DNA from: Antitrichia curtipendula
Lineage: Eukaryota; Streptophyta; Bryopsida; Hypnales; Leucodontaceae
Direction of reading: 5' to 3'
DNA: 64,000 bases
Assembly (NCBI GenBank): GCA_951230915.1
Contig: OX579639.1
Location: 23,436,001-23,500,000 of the forward strand
Below, in pieces: positions 23,157 through 36,235 of this stretch. Under the pieces are notes generated by a model. The model had not been told where the DNA came from, made no database searches, and saw only the letters and a list, made by a program, of their open reading frames with translations. Position 1 is the first letter of the stretch, and each line of letters starts with the position of its first letter. Both the position numbers and the translations under genes were made by a program.

Positions 23157-23907
23157 ATACGAAACTGCAAGGACTCAAATGTCAAATGACCACTGATCTT
23201 GGAAAGGAAGTGGAGTGACCTACAGATCCCAGCTTCGGAAATGCATAAGAAATTCTCACACAGTAGTAATAAAAATTTGATCTCAACAGATTTCTCTTTT
23301 TCCCGTACCCAAAGATCTCGCCACAACTTCATTCATCTCCCTAAAATCTCACTCCTCCATACCAAATGCAAATAAAAGTCGCATAAATAGTCTTCTCACT
23401 TTTTAAATTTGTAAGAAAGCTCGTCAAATTTCACTCCTACTAAGAATTGGACTATGTCAAGACTTGGTCCGACACCGAGGATGACCCCAAACTCCCTGAC
23501 AGAAAGTATACAACGCATACCACCATCGCTCGAAGTGTGCAGGTTAAACCCTAAACCGCCCCTTTCGTAACTTAGATTACAATAGGCTAGCAAGATTCTA
23601 ATATAGCGCTCCAGTGTCAATAAATCAAGTGAACAATTTTCTTTCAGTCAATATAAAGCCTCTCTCCTATCACTCGCATGATACAAGTGCAGTTGGAAAA
23701 GAGGAGGCTCCATAGCCATAACTCGATAGATCTCCCTATGGGCGCGGAGAGCGATAGATCTCCAAGGTCCAACAGTCCTAACCTAATCTAGAAAGAGATG
23801 GGTTATCTCTAATAACCTCTCAATCCTCAATATAACCATCTAGTACACACTATACACTATGACAACATGGATTAAGTAACCCATAACAAGGAGCAATTAC
23901 CAATGAG

Positions 23908-26217
23908 CTAAATGGTAATAAGGTCAGGTATGATACGCGGCGATTTCACGCTCCCTGGTTGTTTTCTTTGCACTCTGGATCCCCGCAGTAGAGCCTGAGA
24001 CGTGAGATATTTGTACTCCGCCACTGGAGGAGGCGGCAGCAACTTGTGCAGTGGAGGAGGGTTCGTCCTTGGAGAGAAACCTGCAGCAGTTGGAGATTTG
24101 GGTAAACTCTCGCCTTCAGTGGGTTTCAGGTCAAAGGTACCTTGTGGTGCACTCTTACGAACTGACAAGACAGAAGTGGGTGACTCTTCGTAGAGATTTG
24201 CCTCACTGGTGGCGGAATATGTGGATCGGCCACTTGCGCTTCCGTTGTCGTGAGGTGATGAAGTCTGCAAGCAAAACGATCGAAATTTCAGATTTACTAA
24301 TAAAATCAACCCAATTCTTCGCATGCATTTCCTGACAGAAACTATCGCGCTATTCTTCATTAATAGGAACAATCCCGTTTCAGCCCAAGCTAAACTCCAC
24401 AATCCTCCCAATGGATGCACACACTAGTGCTTAGAATTCTGAAAAGTTGGTAGCCAATTGCTTGAAAGTTTACACTAGTCACGAGTGTACTTAAGGAAAG
24501 GTTTCATTTCACTAGCCTAGTAACTTTGAATATTTAAAACATGAGCTTACTATGAACAGAAAATGCAAGAAAATGCACCATTCTGTTAGTTTGGACCACT
24601 TGCTTCAGACTATGTGCCATAAAATTGTCAAAAGAATTCCAAATCATGTGATCAAAACCAATAGAAAAAAGTTCAAAAGAGGCGCATTTTCTTGTCACGA
24701 AATGCTGGAGATCAGTAAAGTAAACTTACAGAGAAGGCATCCCAACGCAATTCATTCTGCGAAACTGGAGAAGAGATGTCTGCATCCGAAGACTTGAAAT
24801 TCCGCTTGGTATCAATGCTAGGTTGATCACGTTCTTCTTCAGCATCAACCAACAGTGATGACGAGTCTTCATCGTAATCCTGATCCATTGCGTCGGAATC
24901 CAATGTCGTCTTCGGAGATCTGCGAGAGAAAGATTCGCTGCCGAAACCCGAAATGCCTTTGGAGATTTTCTGAGATTTTCTGCGCTCCTCCTTGTAGAAC
25001 GCCTCCTCCATTAGTAAATGGAGCACATGCTTGGCTCTTTTTCGGAGTGCTGAACCCCAGTCAAACCTGCAGCTGAAATGACGAGGATCATCCATGCTTA
25101 GAGAAAGATTGTTCAAATGAAATTACTTCAAGAATATCCAGTTAACTAAGAGTCTATGGACTCAAAGCACCACAAAGCTAGTGCAGGTGTAAAACCAAAG
25201 GATTCAACTACTTACAGACGCAAAATAACCTGATAAGTCCTAAAGTATTCCAGTACAAGTAGATCGATACCTAAATAATAAATTAGGTGGAGATACAATT
25301 GCGAATCTCTAAGTATCTCTCTGTTTATGGTAGGATGGCTAGTCACACTCTCAATTAATATGCTTGTCTTTTGATATTTCAAACAAAGAATGTATAAATA
25401 ACAACTCCATGGAAAACCATGGCAATATCTTTACTCTAGTTCAAAGTATGAAAACTTCATGAGGGTAGTATTACATACCCAGTCGAATCAACATCAACAA
25501 AGCGTGCCAACTCCTCAAATTGCTTCTTGTCTTCACGAAACTCCACAACTAAATCCTCCGGACCGTGACACAGAAGGTAATCTAGAAGAATTAGAGACTT
25601 GTGGATTTGTCTCCAATGCTTTTTGGCATTTAGTGCAAACCTGTACCACCAGCAAAATATACGGATAAGAATACATACCATTCCTGGGACACAATAAAGG
25701 CAAGTGCACCACTGCACTTTCTAAAGCGTAGACTACATGCTAGGTTTGATTCCCTCTCTTATTGGTAAAGAATGAAATGGAAAGTCTCTTTTTACCTCCT
25801 GTGAAGGACCTGCACAATACGCAGATAGTCTTCCGAGTTGTAGACAACGCTACAGATATCAGCCATGGCTTTTGTCGTGGGTCCCCATTCATCGGCATTC
25901 GTAGCATCCTCAGTCATTCTGTGTCAACCAACCATTAAAGATCGTCACGTACCGAAACCGGATTTTTCTTGCAAGCTCTGAAGTTGCGAATAGTCCAGCA
26001 AAAGCTTGACATGTAATTAAGTAAACTGTAAACTCCACAGACTACAGGCAGATTATGAAAAGAAAAGACAAAAAGAGGAGGCTTACAATTCTGCAGTGCT
26101 GACGTCCACCAAAGCCAGGCGTGCAATTTTGAGGCTGTCTTTGAACAAGAAAGAAGCACGGTTCTTGAAGGTCTCTAGGTGACCCAGCGCGACACTAGGC
26201 CGATTGTCCAACTCCAT
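23908..26217 (-). CDS. ENTH/VHS-domain protein (epsin-like, plant-type)
   Basis: ENTH proteins bind phosphoinositide membranes and recruit clathrin machinery during vesicle budding. Five exons on the minus strand: 26217-26087, 25918-25796, 25640-25479, 25066-24730 and 24264-23908, with consistent phases and about 369 residues. Residues ~18-190 form the ENTH domain: ASFLFKDSLKIARLALVDVS, then TEDATNADEWGP with the conserved W-GP, then KKHWRQIHKSLILLDYLLCH and FDWGSALRKRAKHVL, closing with KISKGISGFGS. This pattern matches the small Arabidopsis ENTH/VHS family represented by At3g23350 and At1g08670 (recalled, not aligned). The C-terminal half is low-complexity, acidic then Ser/Pro-rich, ending in a proline stretch (NPPPLHKLLPPPP) and IIPDLITI. 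I see no NPF motif and no canonical clathrin box, so direct clathrin binding is unproven. Confidence 0.9.
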
Positions 26218-28640
26218 ACCTCAAACTTCAAAAGGATGATCTGAAATCTCTACTTCCTGCAACCTAATATCACTCTCAACTAATTAAGAGCACACTCCAT
26301 CAATCCCACAGCATCTTCGCTAAATTGGTACTTCTTCAAAAACTGTTGTACCACTTGGTGTACACGTGGGAAATTTCTTGAGAGCCCTGCACCCCAAAAT
26401 TCTCTGTAAACTTAGAGATCCATAATCCAACCAAAATTGTTCTGTAATTCATACTCCAGAACCATAAGCTCCAGAAGAACGGAACAGTGGTGTTTAAGAT
26501 CCCCTGGCAGCAAGAATGTGAACCAATACATCAAAATTTCAGACTAAGGTAAGTAGGGACACCCAAAATCGCCGCCCAACAATTTCAAACAATGGGAGTA
26601 TTGATTAGGATGTAGACCACCTAAACATCCGTTTAAGTGTCAGTTTCAAGTCATCCACCAAGATAATTTTGAACCCTTGTAACTTTTGCATATGAATTGG
26701 AAATAGCGCATTCTTTGGTGTGTTGAGAGCGCTCTTTCATTCGCTAACAAAGGCATACAAAAAGTTGACCAGTCAAGAACTAAGTCAAAGCGGCGATCTT
26801 CGGGTGCCCCTAACTTTCCGGGCCGGCACAACTAGTTTCTGCACACTAAGTAAACGACACATGAAACCATTACACACACCTACACCGAAGGAGTTTCTAC
26901 AAACATTCCATGTGAAGGTTCACCGAGTCGCAAAAAGTACCGAACAAAAATCAAACGTGCTTCAGTACACAACCCAACAACTTGCTTAAAAGTACGCCAA
27001 CAACAACACCAACCTCAAGAACTAATTTCTGCAATCACACCACCTTCGGAGACGAGAACTCAACCCCTGTTTCCAAAGCACGTCTCGCGTTCTCCCCAAG
27101 AATCTCTACTTCCAGTCAAATCGCAACTCTTGCTCAATTCTACACCAAAAGAATGTGCTTCCACAGCACCAAACCCTCTCTCCCTTACTGCGAACCCTTC
27201 GCTCACGAACTGCCACTCAGCCTTTGAGTGTCTTACAAAACCTGGCACCAGTCATGAACGATTCAAAGGTTAGAATTATTAAGCTTTCCCTTGCACTCGT
27301 GTCTGATAGTCAGTCGTCTCTCTGGGAGCTTCCATCTGGCTTTCCTGCGTCAGAGGGCCGGGCTCAAAATCTAAAACTTCCTGCATCTTTCACAAGGTTC
27401 GTTTCATGGCCATTATTCTTACATTAATCTTTCACCTGCTTTTAGAATCTTGAACGTTAGGTGCTGATGTGGGCCACTGCAAGTGTGGCGTCTTTGTGGG
27501 TTATATTCTTTGGGTTTTGTTGACCATCTTTTGTGGCGATCAGGAATCGTGGAATGATTCGTTTCAACTGGGAGATTGGAATGCGGAGACGGATTCAATA
27601 TCAGGGTGATCTGGAGCTGGAAGCAAGGAGGGTCTTCCACGTGTTGGTCTGTGGAGGATGGTGTTCTCCGGAGAAGGGGAATGTGGGGAATAAGGTAAAT
27701 TTAGTGTGGGTGACGGCGGGCAGGTGTTGATGCGTTTGCAGTCCCAACTCCCAAGGGGATGAGCAAGATTGGATTGTGTTTTGTGTTTTCAGGTGGAAGG
27801 GCGGCCGAGGGAGGGGCCGGTGAACTTAGAATACGGCTTTTGATGAGCAACATGGGGCTTTCTTTGTTGCTTTTTATAGCAAAAAATTGTCTACGAAAAC
27901 AGAATTATAGACATGTGATATGTGCTAATGTGATATTTTCTATTCAATACGTGGAGGAATGTTGAAATTTGGAGCACTACTGTAACATTTTATATCGCCA
28001 TTTTGGCACTTCATAAAAAATGGAAAAAAAAAGGCCTTAGTCCTAAACTTGATTGAATTATCAAAATCTCAAAATCTCAATGGTGGAGACTGGAGAGTTG
28101 AAAATTGAACTTGGGGCTTCTCACTACATCACAAATTGTAGGTCCATGTAGCAGAATTTTTTTTTGGAAATTTTGACATTAAGGAGTTTGAACTTAGAGC
28201 CACAGTTGGCATTCTATTTTGGTTTTATAGAATGCCTATTCAAAGTGCCAATTATTATTTTGTGTGCAATAACATTTGATAAAGACATCCTTGTAGCTTG
28301 CAATTGTGAGCAACCTATCTGTTTCAGATTTTAAGCATCAAATGTGTAAAAAATAAGAACTTTGACTTTTTGATCCATCTTTTGATGTATTTTTTACATA
28401 AAACATTGTTGATGTGCGACTTGAGACTTAGAATTGGGACTTTGGGCTTCACATTAGAGAGATCCAAATATCGCATACAATATTATGCATTGTCCTTTTA
28501 CAATCCAACACAATTTTGGACTTGGACTAGAATTGAGAATTCTTGAATTGGGACTTGATATATAGTATGAACCATCCCTAATTGTGTATATGTATATGCC
28601 ATCTTTTGAGAGGATAGTGAGGAGAGGTACCCACTATCCA
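26218..28640. other. Upstream region of the ENTH gene and unassigned less AT-rich DNA
   Basis: 26218-26480 probably contains the leader of the minus-strand ENTH gene. 26990-27850 is less AT-rich and has open frames on both strands, for example 26982-27227 (+), 27155-27427 (+), 27533-27730 (+) and 27248-27060 (-). None carries a domain I recognise. It could be a divergent promoter with non-coding first exons, or a decayed gene. From 27900 onward the DNA is AT-rich with nothing identifiable. Confidence 0.4.
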
Positions 28641-28777
28641 CCCAAAAGTGACTCCATTTTTGTACTCATTTTTGGGTTTTAAATATTTTAAAATTTTCAT
28701 TGCAATCCCTCCCCCTCCCCCTCTTGTAATTTTCAGGAAGCAACATAGTGACAATCAATATGGGGTAATTCCTCTTG

Positions 28778-28960
28778 TATCCATATTCAGTATTGTATTC
28801 ATATCCGATATCCATATTCAATATTCATCATGTATCCATATTCAATATTCATCATGTATCCATATCCAATATGGTATTCATATGTGGTATCTATATTCAG
28901 TATTCATTCTGTATCCATATCCAATATTGTGTACATATCCGGTATTCATTTTGTATTTCA
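28778..28960 (+). repeat. Degenerate minisatellite (TATCCATATTCAATATTCAT-type units)
   Basis: The segment is built from repeated words TATCCATAT(T/C)C(A/C)(A/G)TAT(T/G) spaced by 20-30 bases, with two nearly identical adjacent units around 28820-28865. The repetitive peptide seen in open frames here (SCIHIQYSSCIHIQY) is a by-product of the repeat and does not support a gene. Confidence 0.8.
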
Positions 28961-29534
28961 TATTTGGATGGCTTAGAGTAAATCTCACAAGATCAATGGC
29001 TTGTGATTTTTTGAGAAATCAACGGCAATTTCAAGGATAAGCCTTTTTTTCTTTAAAAGAAAATCAGCATCTTGTAAATTTTTTGAGAGGGGGGGCAACT
29101 AATGCAAACCAGAGGGGAGCCATCTTTTGAGAGGATAGTATGAACCATCCCTAAAACAAAATGAATCTCTATCATTGCTAATCCAATATGTAATAGAGAA
29201 GAAGAATAGGTTGGACTTGACAAAGCTTGGAAATTTGACAAGTTCAAGTATTTATAGTGCACTTTTCATCCTAAAAACATTGTTGTCTCTTCATTTATTA
29301 TACCTATAGAAATGCCTCAAAATAAATGGACTTATAATCATCACGGTCTTAAAATAAATAATTACATTTGGATATTTTTTTTAAACACTGAAACAAGATA
29401 TTGATTAAGCAAGATGAACACAATAAAAGATGTACACTATAGAGGGGATTTGAGGCCTCTACAAGACTATATTCAGGTTGTTCCCGTTGCTATGAACCAC
29501 TGCAGCATTGTTGGACTATTCAACAATAAAATAT

Positions 29535-30440
29535 TTAACCCCTAAAGGACCAACATGCATTTTTGGCAACATAGAAAATTTGGGCAAGTTCATATGACAA
29601 GATATTGGCATATTTTGGGCTGAAATTTTAACAGAAGGTGGGGACAAGGAATATCTTTCATATGCACTAAAATTCACGACATTTGGAAACACAAGTCAAA
29701 AGTTATGGCCTAATATGTTACTTTTTTTCCTAGCCAGGCAGTCTGGGCAGATTTTTTTTTCTAATTTCAAAAATAAAATTTTGAAATTGATTTTCTATAG
29801 TTATATATAAGTGAAAAGCTTTGAATCATTCCGTTTTGACCAATGAGTCAAAAGTTATGGATTCTCTACTCTAAAATAAACTTTTAAGTTCTTTATCTTA
29901 CATTCTTACTCAATTTTTAGTATTTTTGAAATAAAATAAAATCATAAGATGTAGATTGTTTATTACAACATTGCAAACATTGGGATTAACATTTTTCAAT
30001 TCCATAACTAAATTCTTATCAATTTTGTATTTTGAATCATTCTATACTTCTTTCTACTTACTGTTTTTTTCCTATATGTTGTACAATTCCAAATGATGTG
30101 AATTTTTTTATGCATGTAGCCAACTTGTCTAGAAAAAAGAACTCAAGGAAGCAACACCATTTTGGACATTTTTTCATAGAAAAGTGAGCTTGTGAAGTGC
30201 AGCTGCCCGATTTTTTGCAGGGACAAGAAAAGGATTTTTGTCAATTCAAATGCTAATATCTTGCAATCCACATGGTGGAAATTTCTGAAATTTTTTCCAC
30301 ATCTTCTCAAAATAGTGTACTACAAGATCCAATGGTTATATGTGTAAAAAAAATTTAATTTTAATTTTGGTACTTGTGCTAGAAATGACAGTTTTGGAGC
30401 ATTTTTGGTAAAAACATAGTCAAGGAACTTAAGGGATTAA
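29535..30440 (-). mobile_element. TTAA-flanked terminal-inverted-repeat element, ~906 bp
   Basis: The left edge reads TTAACCCCTAAAGGACC. The right edge, GGAACTTAAGGGATTAA, is a worn version of the inverted repeat. Read on the minus strand the interior aligns closely with the plus strand of 49128-50061: shared words include CATAACCATAGGATCTTGTA-type, GATATTAGCATTTGAA-type and GCAAAAAATCGGGCAG-type sequence. The two are the same element in opposite orientation. No open frame of useful length exists, so it is non-autonomous. Confidence 0.8.
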
Positions 30441-32289
30441 AATAATTAAATTAATTTAAAATATATTTTTTCAAAAATATATTAAAATATTAATTTTTCA
30501 TTATTATTTGACGTAGTCATCTCTCAAGGACATCAAACTATTGATGTGGCATTGAACTTCAATTTAACTAATGTTGGACTTTTTTGCTAATTATGGATAT
30601 TTTCTCTAGAATTAGTTAAATTGGTCTTATTATTCCCATGTTCTCCATAGTTTGAGAATTCATAGTCTTTCAAAGGCCTCAAAAAACATCTAATGCAAAA
30701 CAAATCTTAGATAGTTCAGAGAGTCCAAACATAAGGTGTCATATTGTGCTTGGCACACAAAATTTTAAAGCTTTACAAGTAAATTGGCATTTTTCAATTC
30801 CATGATCAAATTTTTAACAATTTAGTATTTTATACCATATTCTATTTCTTTCTACTTTCTATTTTTTTCAAGCATGAATACGAAACACTTTTTGTTATAT
30901 ATATATATATATATGTTTAATTTATTTCTTCAACATATAATGGAAAATAACAAAATGTAGGATATATATATTTTTACGATTGTATAAAAAATTTGAAAGA
31001 TGAAATCTAACTATTTGGGAAGAGTTGAAAATTCTTCTTCTTGAAATTCAAGCAACTTGAGCTTGCAGTTGGTAAGGTTTTTTATTTTGAAATTTTAAGA
31101 GGGTATCCCTAACAAGCTAACTAAAGGATCTTGTAGTTGGATTTGTTAATGAATAAATGCAGATGGAGATTTTTGTATTGCTTTAGATTTAAGTACTTTG
31201 AAGTAGTTTTGGACCTAAAAACATCAAATACCTTTAGAGGTAAAGGGAACCTAGGGTCAATTTTTGGAGTACTTATAGACAATAGAATAAATTTTTATAA
31301 TTTATTCTTATGATATACAAATAATGCATACCAAATGGAATCCTCTTTCACTTGTCAATAAGATCCAATGCAAATTAATCATATTTATTAATAATCACTA
31401 TCTTTAGTTACTATTAATAGAAATTACGGATACACTTATCTTAGTTAATTCCTAAAAGACCAAGTGGTTTATTGGCCATGTTCTAAAGAAATGTTCACAA
31501 AGGTATTTCAAATCAATTTCAAAGCATTTCACTTTGACAATTCTTGAAAAATGCAATCTAGAATTTTAGTATATGATTTTTTTTAATTGTTAGCCAGAAT
31601 TACATATTGCATTGATTAGCACAAGATAGTCAAAACTTTGATCATTATTAAAACATTATTTTTTCCTAGTAGTACAATACATTTTTGACACTTCAATTAT
31701 ATTATATACTTTTGGTTGATTTTCTTATAAAAAATTACTCAACAACAATTTCAATGTATAATACAACTATCAATGACAATTCATTGTTTCAATTCTATAT
31801 GGAAATAATAATAAAATTGAAGAAAAAAATTGTGCCTCAAAACTATTGCCCAATGACAAACATTAACTACAAAATGGTTATTAGTTTACTCACTTTCTAT
31901 TTCAAAGCTTAAAATTATTGATACTAGTTCAAAATTCATCAAATCAGAAATTGTAAAGTATATTGGAAAGATTGAGTAGTCTATCTTCAAGATATAAAAT
32001 ATTTGCATGCTAAATATGTTGAAAGAATACAAGAATTTGGCTATGTATTGTTGCATGCCTACCATCTAGAACTTTGGCACAAATTACATCATCTATTATA
32101 ATTTGAAGCACTGGTGAAATCAGAACTTCATTTTTTTCATTGCCATGGTAAATTCTCTTGCCAAGATTAGAATCTCTTAATTGCAAGTAGTTTCAAGGAA
32201 AGAATTTCAATACTCCAATTGATATGATTAAATGAAGTTGGTAGTTGCAAGGGGGATGCACACAAAAAAATATGTAAACTTATTGAAGG

Positions 32290-33120
32290 TGATTGTACAA
32301 TTGGGTTCAATAATTTTACAAACTACCTCTCGTATTATTCAAAGAATTTTGCGTAATACAATATACAATTGACAATTTTTTGTCATGTATAATTAACATT
32401 CAACATTTATGCAATTCCAATAAGAGACTCCAAGTTTTAGTTTCAGAAAACCAAAATTCTATTTTTGGTGAATTACTTAATTTGATATTCATGATTTTAC
32501 ATGATAACTGATTGAAAAGCATTGGTGATGAATTTTTTAAAATCAATTGCGTAGTTATGTAGGAAACAACCATATGCACATTTTTCCTTCCACAAGCATC
32601 TCCAAAAAAGTTTTATAATTTTCTCTATAAGGAATTCAATGTAAGGTGTTATATAACCAAACTTTGTGAAATAGATATCTATGTATTTTAATTAGATTTA
32701 GGCAAAGTAATTGTACCATCATGCTCAAATGTGATAAATTTGTTACAATGTGATGGTCAAATAGAAAAAAACATAATTACATTAAAGAGATATCTAATTT
32801 ACAAAATTTGGGTATTGTTCCTTTAACATTAAAATTTCTATAGTAGGAATTTTGAAAAAAATTGGAGATGTTTACGGAAAGAAAGATGCATAAATGAATG
32901 TTTTCTACATGTCTATACAATTAAATTAAAAAAAATTCATCATCAATATTTTTCAATCAATTAGCATGTAAAATCATGACTATCATATTAATTCACAAAA
33001 AAATAAAATTTGCTTACTTGAAACTGAAATTTGGTGTGCTTGATTGGAATTTATTAAGAATTGAATGTTTAATTATAAAAGACCAAAAATGCCAATTTTA
33101 TTGTATATTAGAGTTAATTG
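32290..33120. repeat. Long inverted repeat (arms ~250 bp or more)
   Basis: The arm around 32370-32680 is matched in reverse complement by about 32820-33110. Paired words include GATTTTACATG (near 32494) with CATGTAAAATC (near 32967), and GATGATGAATTTTTT-like with its complement near 32935. The centre is about 32750. A transcript could fold into a long imperfect hairpin. It may be a foldback transposon; no clear target duplication was found because the outer ends fade gradually. Confidence 0.75.
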
Positions 33121-35792
33121 TAAAGTGTGTGCAATGAAGGACCAAGAACTAGAGTTGAGTGAAAAACACAGGACATGCAAAATTCCTTGAAGCACCCAAA
33201 TGTAGTCTAATGGAGTTTCGTGTTTTTTTTTTTTACTATTCTTAGATAAACCATCCTTTGACGTCTATCCCTTCTACAAATTAGGGTTCACTTTACAATT
33301 AACTCTATAATTATGCCCCCAAAATTGAATGGCACAATGGACTTAATTGTAAATGTCGTCTTCAGTTGTAGTAGTGGTATTTAAGAAAGGTTTAACTACA
33401 AATAGTACCAAAAAAAAATTGCACCAAATTTCATCAGACCCCAATTTTGGTGTTCCAAGGAATTTCATCTTGTCAGTGTTTTTCTCAACCTCCATTTTTT
33501 CTAATCCCACGTTGCACTCACTTTGGGATGAACTCTAATAAATAATTTATAAGATCATTTGGAAAAAACAAAGTTATTGAAATCTCTCTCAATGAGGTAC
33601 AAATCTTTATTTTTTAATTTTACAAGTAAAGGAGTCCTCCACTGCAAGAGAATAGATTACAGAATCTGTGTGAGCAAGCCTACGCCCATTCAATCATAGA
33701 AAGGCCGGTGAGCAATGGACGTTTCAAGCTTGTGGAGCCCAGTTTATGACTGTAGCTAAACATCAAAAAACCTCTGTTGTGTATCCCCTATTTTATTTTT
33801 ATTTTTGAGTAAAATATTTTGTTTTTATTTTTCAAAGATGAAATCACATGATTGGTATATGTCATAAAATTTTCAGATTTTTTGGGGAAATTTTCAAATT
33901 ACCATGAATATTTGAAGAAAAAGTGAAGAAAATTCATTTCAAACACAGAACATGCTAAAAAAATCTGAAAATTTAAGAAAAGAAGAATATTATATTTTAT
34001 AAAATTATAGTGTAAATAACCTTTATATGCCGCTCTACATTTAGAAACGTGGTTATAGATCTTCAATTTCAAACTTCAGTAAAATGCTATTTTTATTTTA
34101 AATTACAAAATGTTCCACCATAGTAGAAACTTCACTTGGGAAGCTTCATTTTCATAGTTTTGCTCAAAATCTAAAGAAATAACCTTGAATGTCAAAATCA
34201 TGTTTTAAGGGGGGGAAACTCAACATATGAAATACACTATATAAGTATACTTATTTTTGACAAGTTGTGTTGTATAAAATTAAAAAACCAAATAATATGA
34301 CTTGAACTTAACTCAATGATGTGGATAAATTAATAATGTTTGTAGATAAAATATTGGATGAAAATCATCCATTCTTCAATATAAAAATAGACTACTAAAC
34401 CATCCATCAAACCTAAACAATCCACGGTGTTCTTACAAGGTTAAAATATTTATTCATTGCGGTACTTAGAAAAGGTTCTAGGTATACAATATGAAAGCCC
34501 CTAAGCTTATTGAAGTGAAACTTGGGTGAACCAACTTAAACCCTTAGCGTTGTAAACATGCGAGGGCTTCAAGTAAAAACTTGTCTTCTATTTTTTTTTT
34601 AGGTATCTAATTTTGTCTTTTGACACCTCTTTTGAATCCCTAAAGAAAATGGATAACCAATGAAATTTTCAAAATGTGCAAAAATACATATTTGACAAGG
34701 AAAACGACAATATTGGATGTCAACATGATCTAAGAGTAATTGCGCTATGTGCTTATGCAAATGGTCTAAATTTTGGTGAAAAATTGGAAGTGTGAGATTT
34801 ATTATGTAGGTCACTATGGTGTAGACTATATTTGTATTTTGGATCAAATATAGTATAATTCACTAAAGTGAGTGAGATTATATAGAAATACATCCAAATA
34901 CCAAAACATGATTGTATATAGAGGTCACGGTTGCGGTGCTTCCAAAGCATGACCAACATAGCTTGTAATCATTGTACATTTTGTTACTTGCTAACCACTT
35001 CCATTCCAAAATCCACTCATTGTCCTCATGTCCTATAAAGAGTAAATTTCATTTTCTAAAAAATAAAGTGTCAATCAAAGGAAATGGAAGCCACACTTGG
35101 AGATTCAGAAGGACACTTCCAAGCGTCACAAGTTCACTATTCTCCACACAATCAACACATGTTTATGTGCACATTCTCCTTGTATACCTCCTTGTATGGT
35201 GATTTCAGATTTAATGCTTTACAAGTAATTTGATACATTTTTATACAATATTTATTGCAATAGCAAATGCATGGCTATTCTTGCAACTAACATATTTATG
35301 CAACACAAAAATCTGCAAGAAATTTGGACCTACCTTCCACGTTCTACACCTTAACAAAGTGATTGTATATGTAAAATTGCATCATTTTTGTGTGATGAAT
35401 GAGTACAACATTTTATGAAAATTGCACATGAAAGTCCCAAAAAATCATAAATTTTATACAACATTTCCAAAAATATATTTTGAGTTTTCCAAAAAAATTC
35501 AAGTCAATTGGAACTTTCTTGCATCTTTAAATACATTTTTATATTCTTAAATGCACATTATACACCTTGGGGACAATGTTTTAAACATTTTTTAGGAGTT
35601 TCTCATCTTAGATAATCACAATCAATATGATTATTTTTAAAAGTGTTAACATCTAGTGGATGGCTAATGATTGTTCTCACTAATTTATTGCAAGAGCTAC
35701 TATCCCCTCAAACAATAGCTAAACCACTTCAAAAATGAACTAAGACAAGTAAAAATATTAAAACTAAAAATCCAATGATGTGTTGGGGTCCA

Positions 35793-35992
35793 NNNNNNNN
35801 NNNNNNNNNNNNNNNNNNNNNNNNNNNNNNNNNNNNNNNNNNNNNNNNNNNNNNNNNNNNNNNNNNNNNNNNNNNNNNNNNNNNNNNNNNNNNNNNNNNN
35901 NNNNNNNNNNNNNNNNNNNNNNNNNNNNNNNNNNNNNNNNNNNNNNNNNNNNNNNNNNNNNNNNNNNNNNNNNNNNNNNNNNNNNNNNNNNN
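35793..35992. other. Assembly gap, 200 N
   Basis: Exactly 200 undetermined bases. The round number suggests a placeholder, so the real distance is unknown. Reading frames that cross it are artefacts. Confidence 0.99.
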
Positions 35993-36235
35993 GAACTTCA
36001 ATATTATGTTGAAAGTGGATACCATATGCACTTGAGGCAAAAGAAGTTGTATATATTTAATCTCATAAGTCATGATGCTTATGCAACTAGATGATCCCTT
36101 AAGAAGAATATTGACACACATGATGTCAAATTTGTTGATAACACATATTTAAGACAATAAAGTTTTTGGCACCATGTCATTAAATTAACTACTTTTAATT
36201 TTGTGATGTATGATTTATACAGAAGCACATATCTA

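Larger units (their letters stand above)
19634..23907. other. Intergenic region between the PYG7-like and ENTH genes
   Basis: The first few hundred bases are the upstream region of the minus-strand PYG7-like gene. The rest is AT-rich and holds a CACTA-type foldback element (20886-21206), a less AT-rich block at 21720-22085 and a 20-bp palindrome at 23137. Around 22480-22530 there is weak similarity to the end of the TTAA-flanked elements (compare 30371-30425), too poor to delimit. 23100-23907 is downstream of the ENTH gene and may include its 3' UTR. No further gene is supported. Confidence 0.5.
28961..35792. other. Gene-free AT-rich block with decayed repeats
   Basis: Apart from the TTAA-flanked element at 29535-30440 and the long inverted repeat at 32290-33120, I see only A/T runs, an (AT)n tract near 30897-30914 and short chance open frames (31685, 33353, 34599, 34972, 35230) without domains. 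Confidence 0.6.

Noticed and set aside
28648..29040. 130-codon frame with repeated CIHIQYSS peptide
   Set aside because: The peptide repeats are produced by the underlying minisatellite; there is no domain and no exon-like composition.
35729..36121. Open frames of 86-130 codons crossing the N gap
   Set aside because: They consist mostly of undetermined residues and exist only because N has no stop codons.
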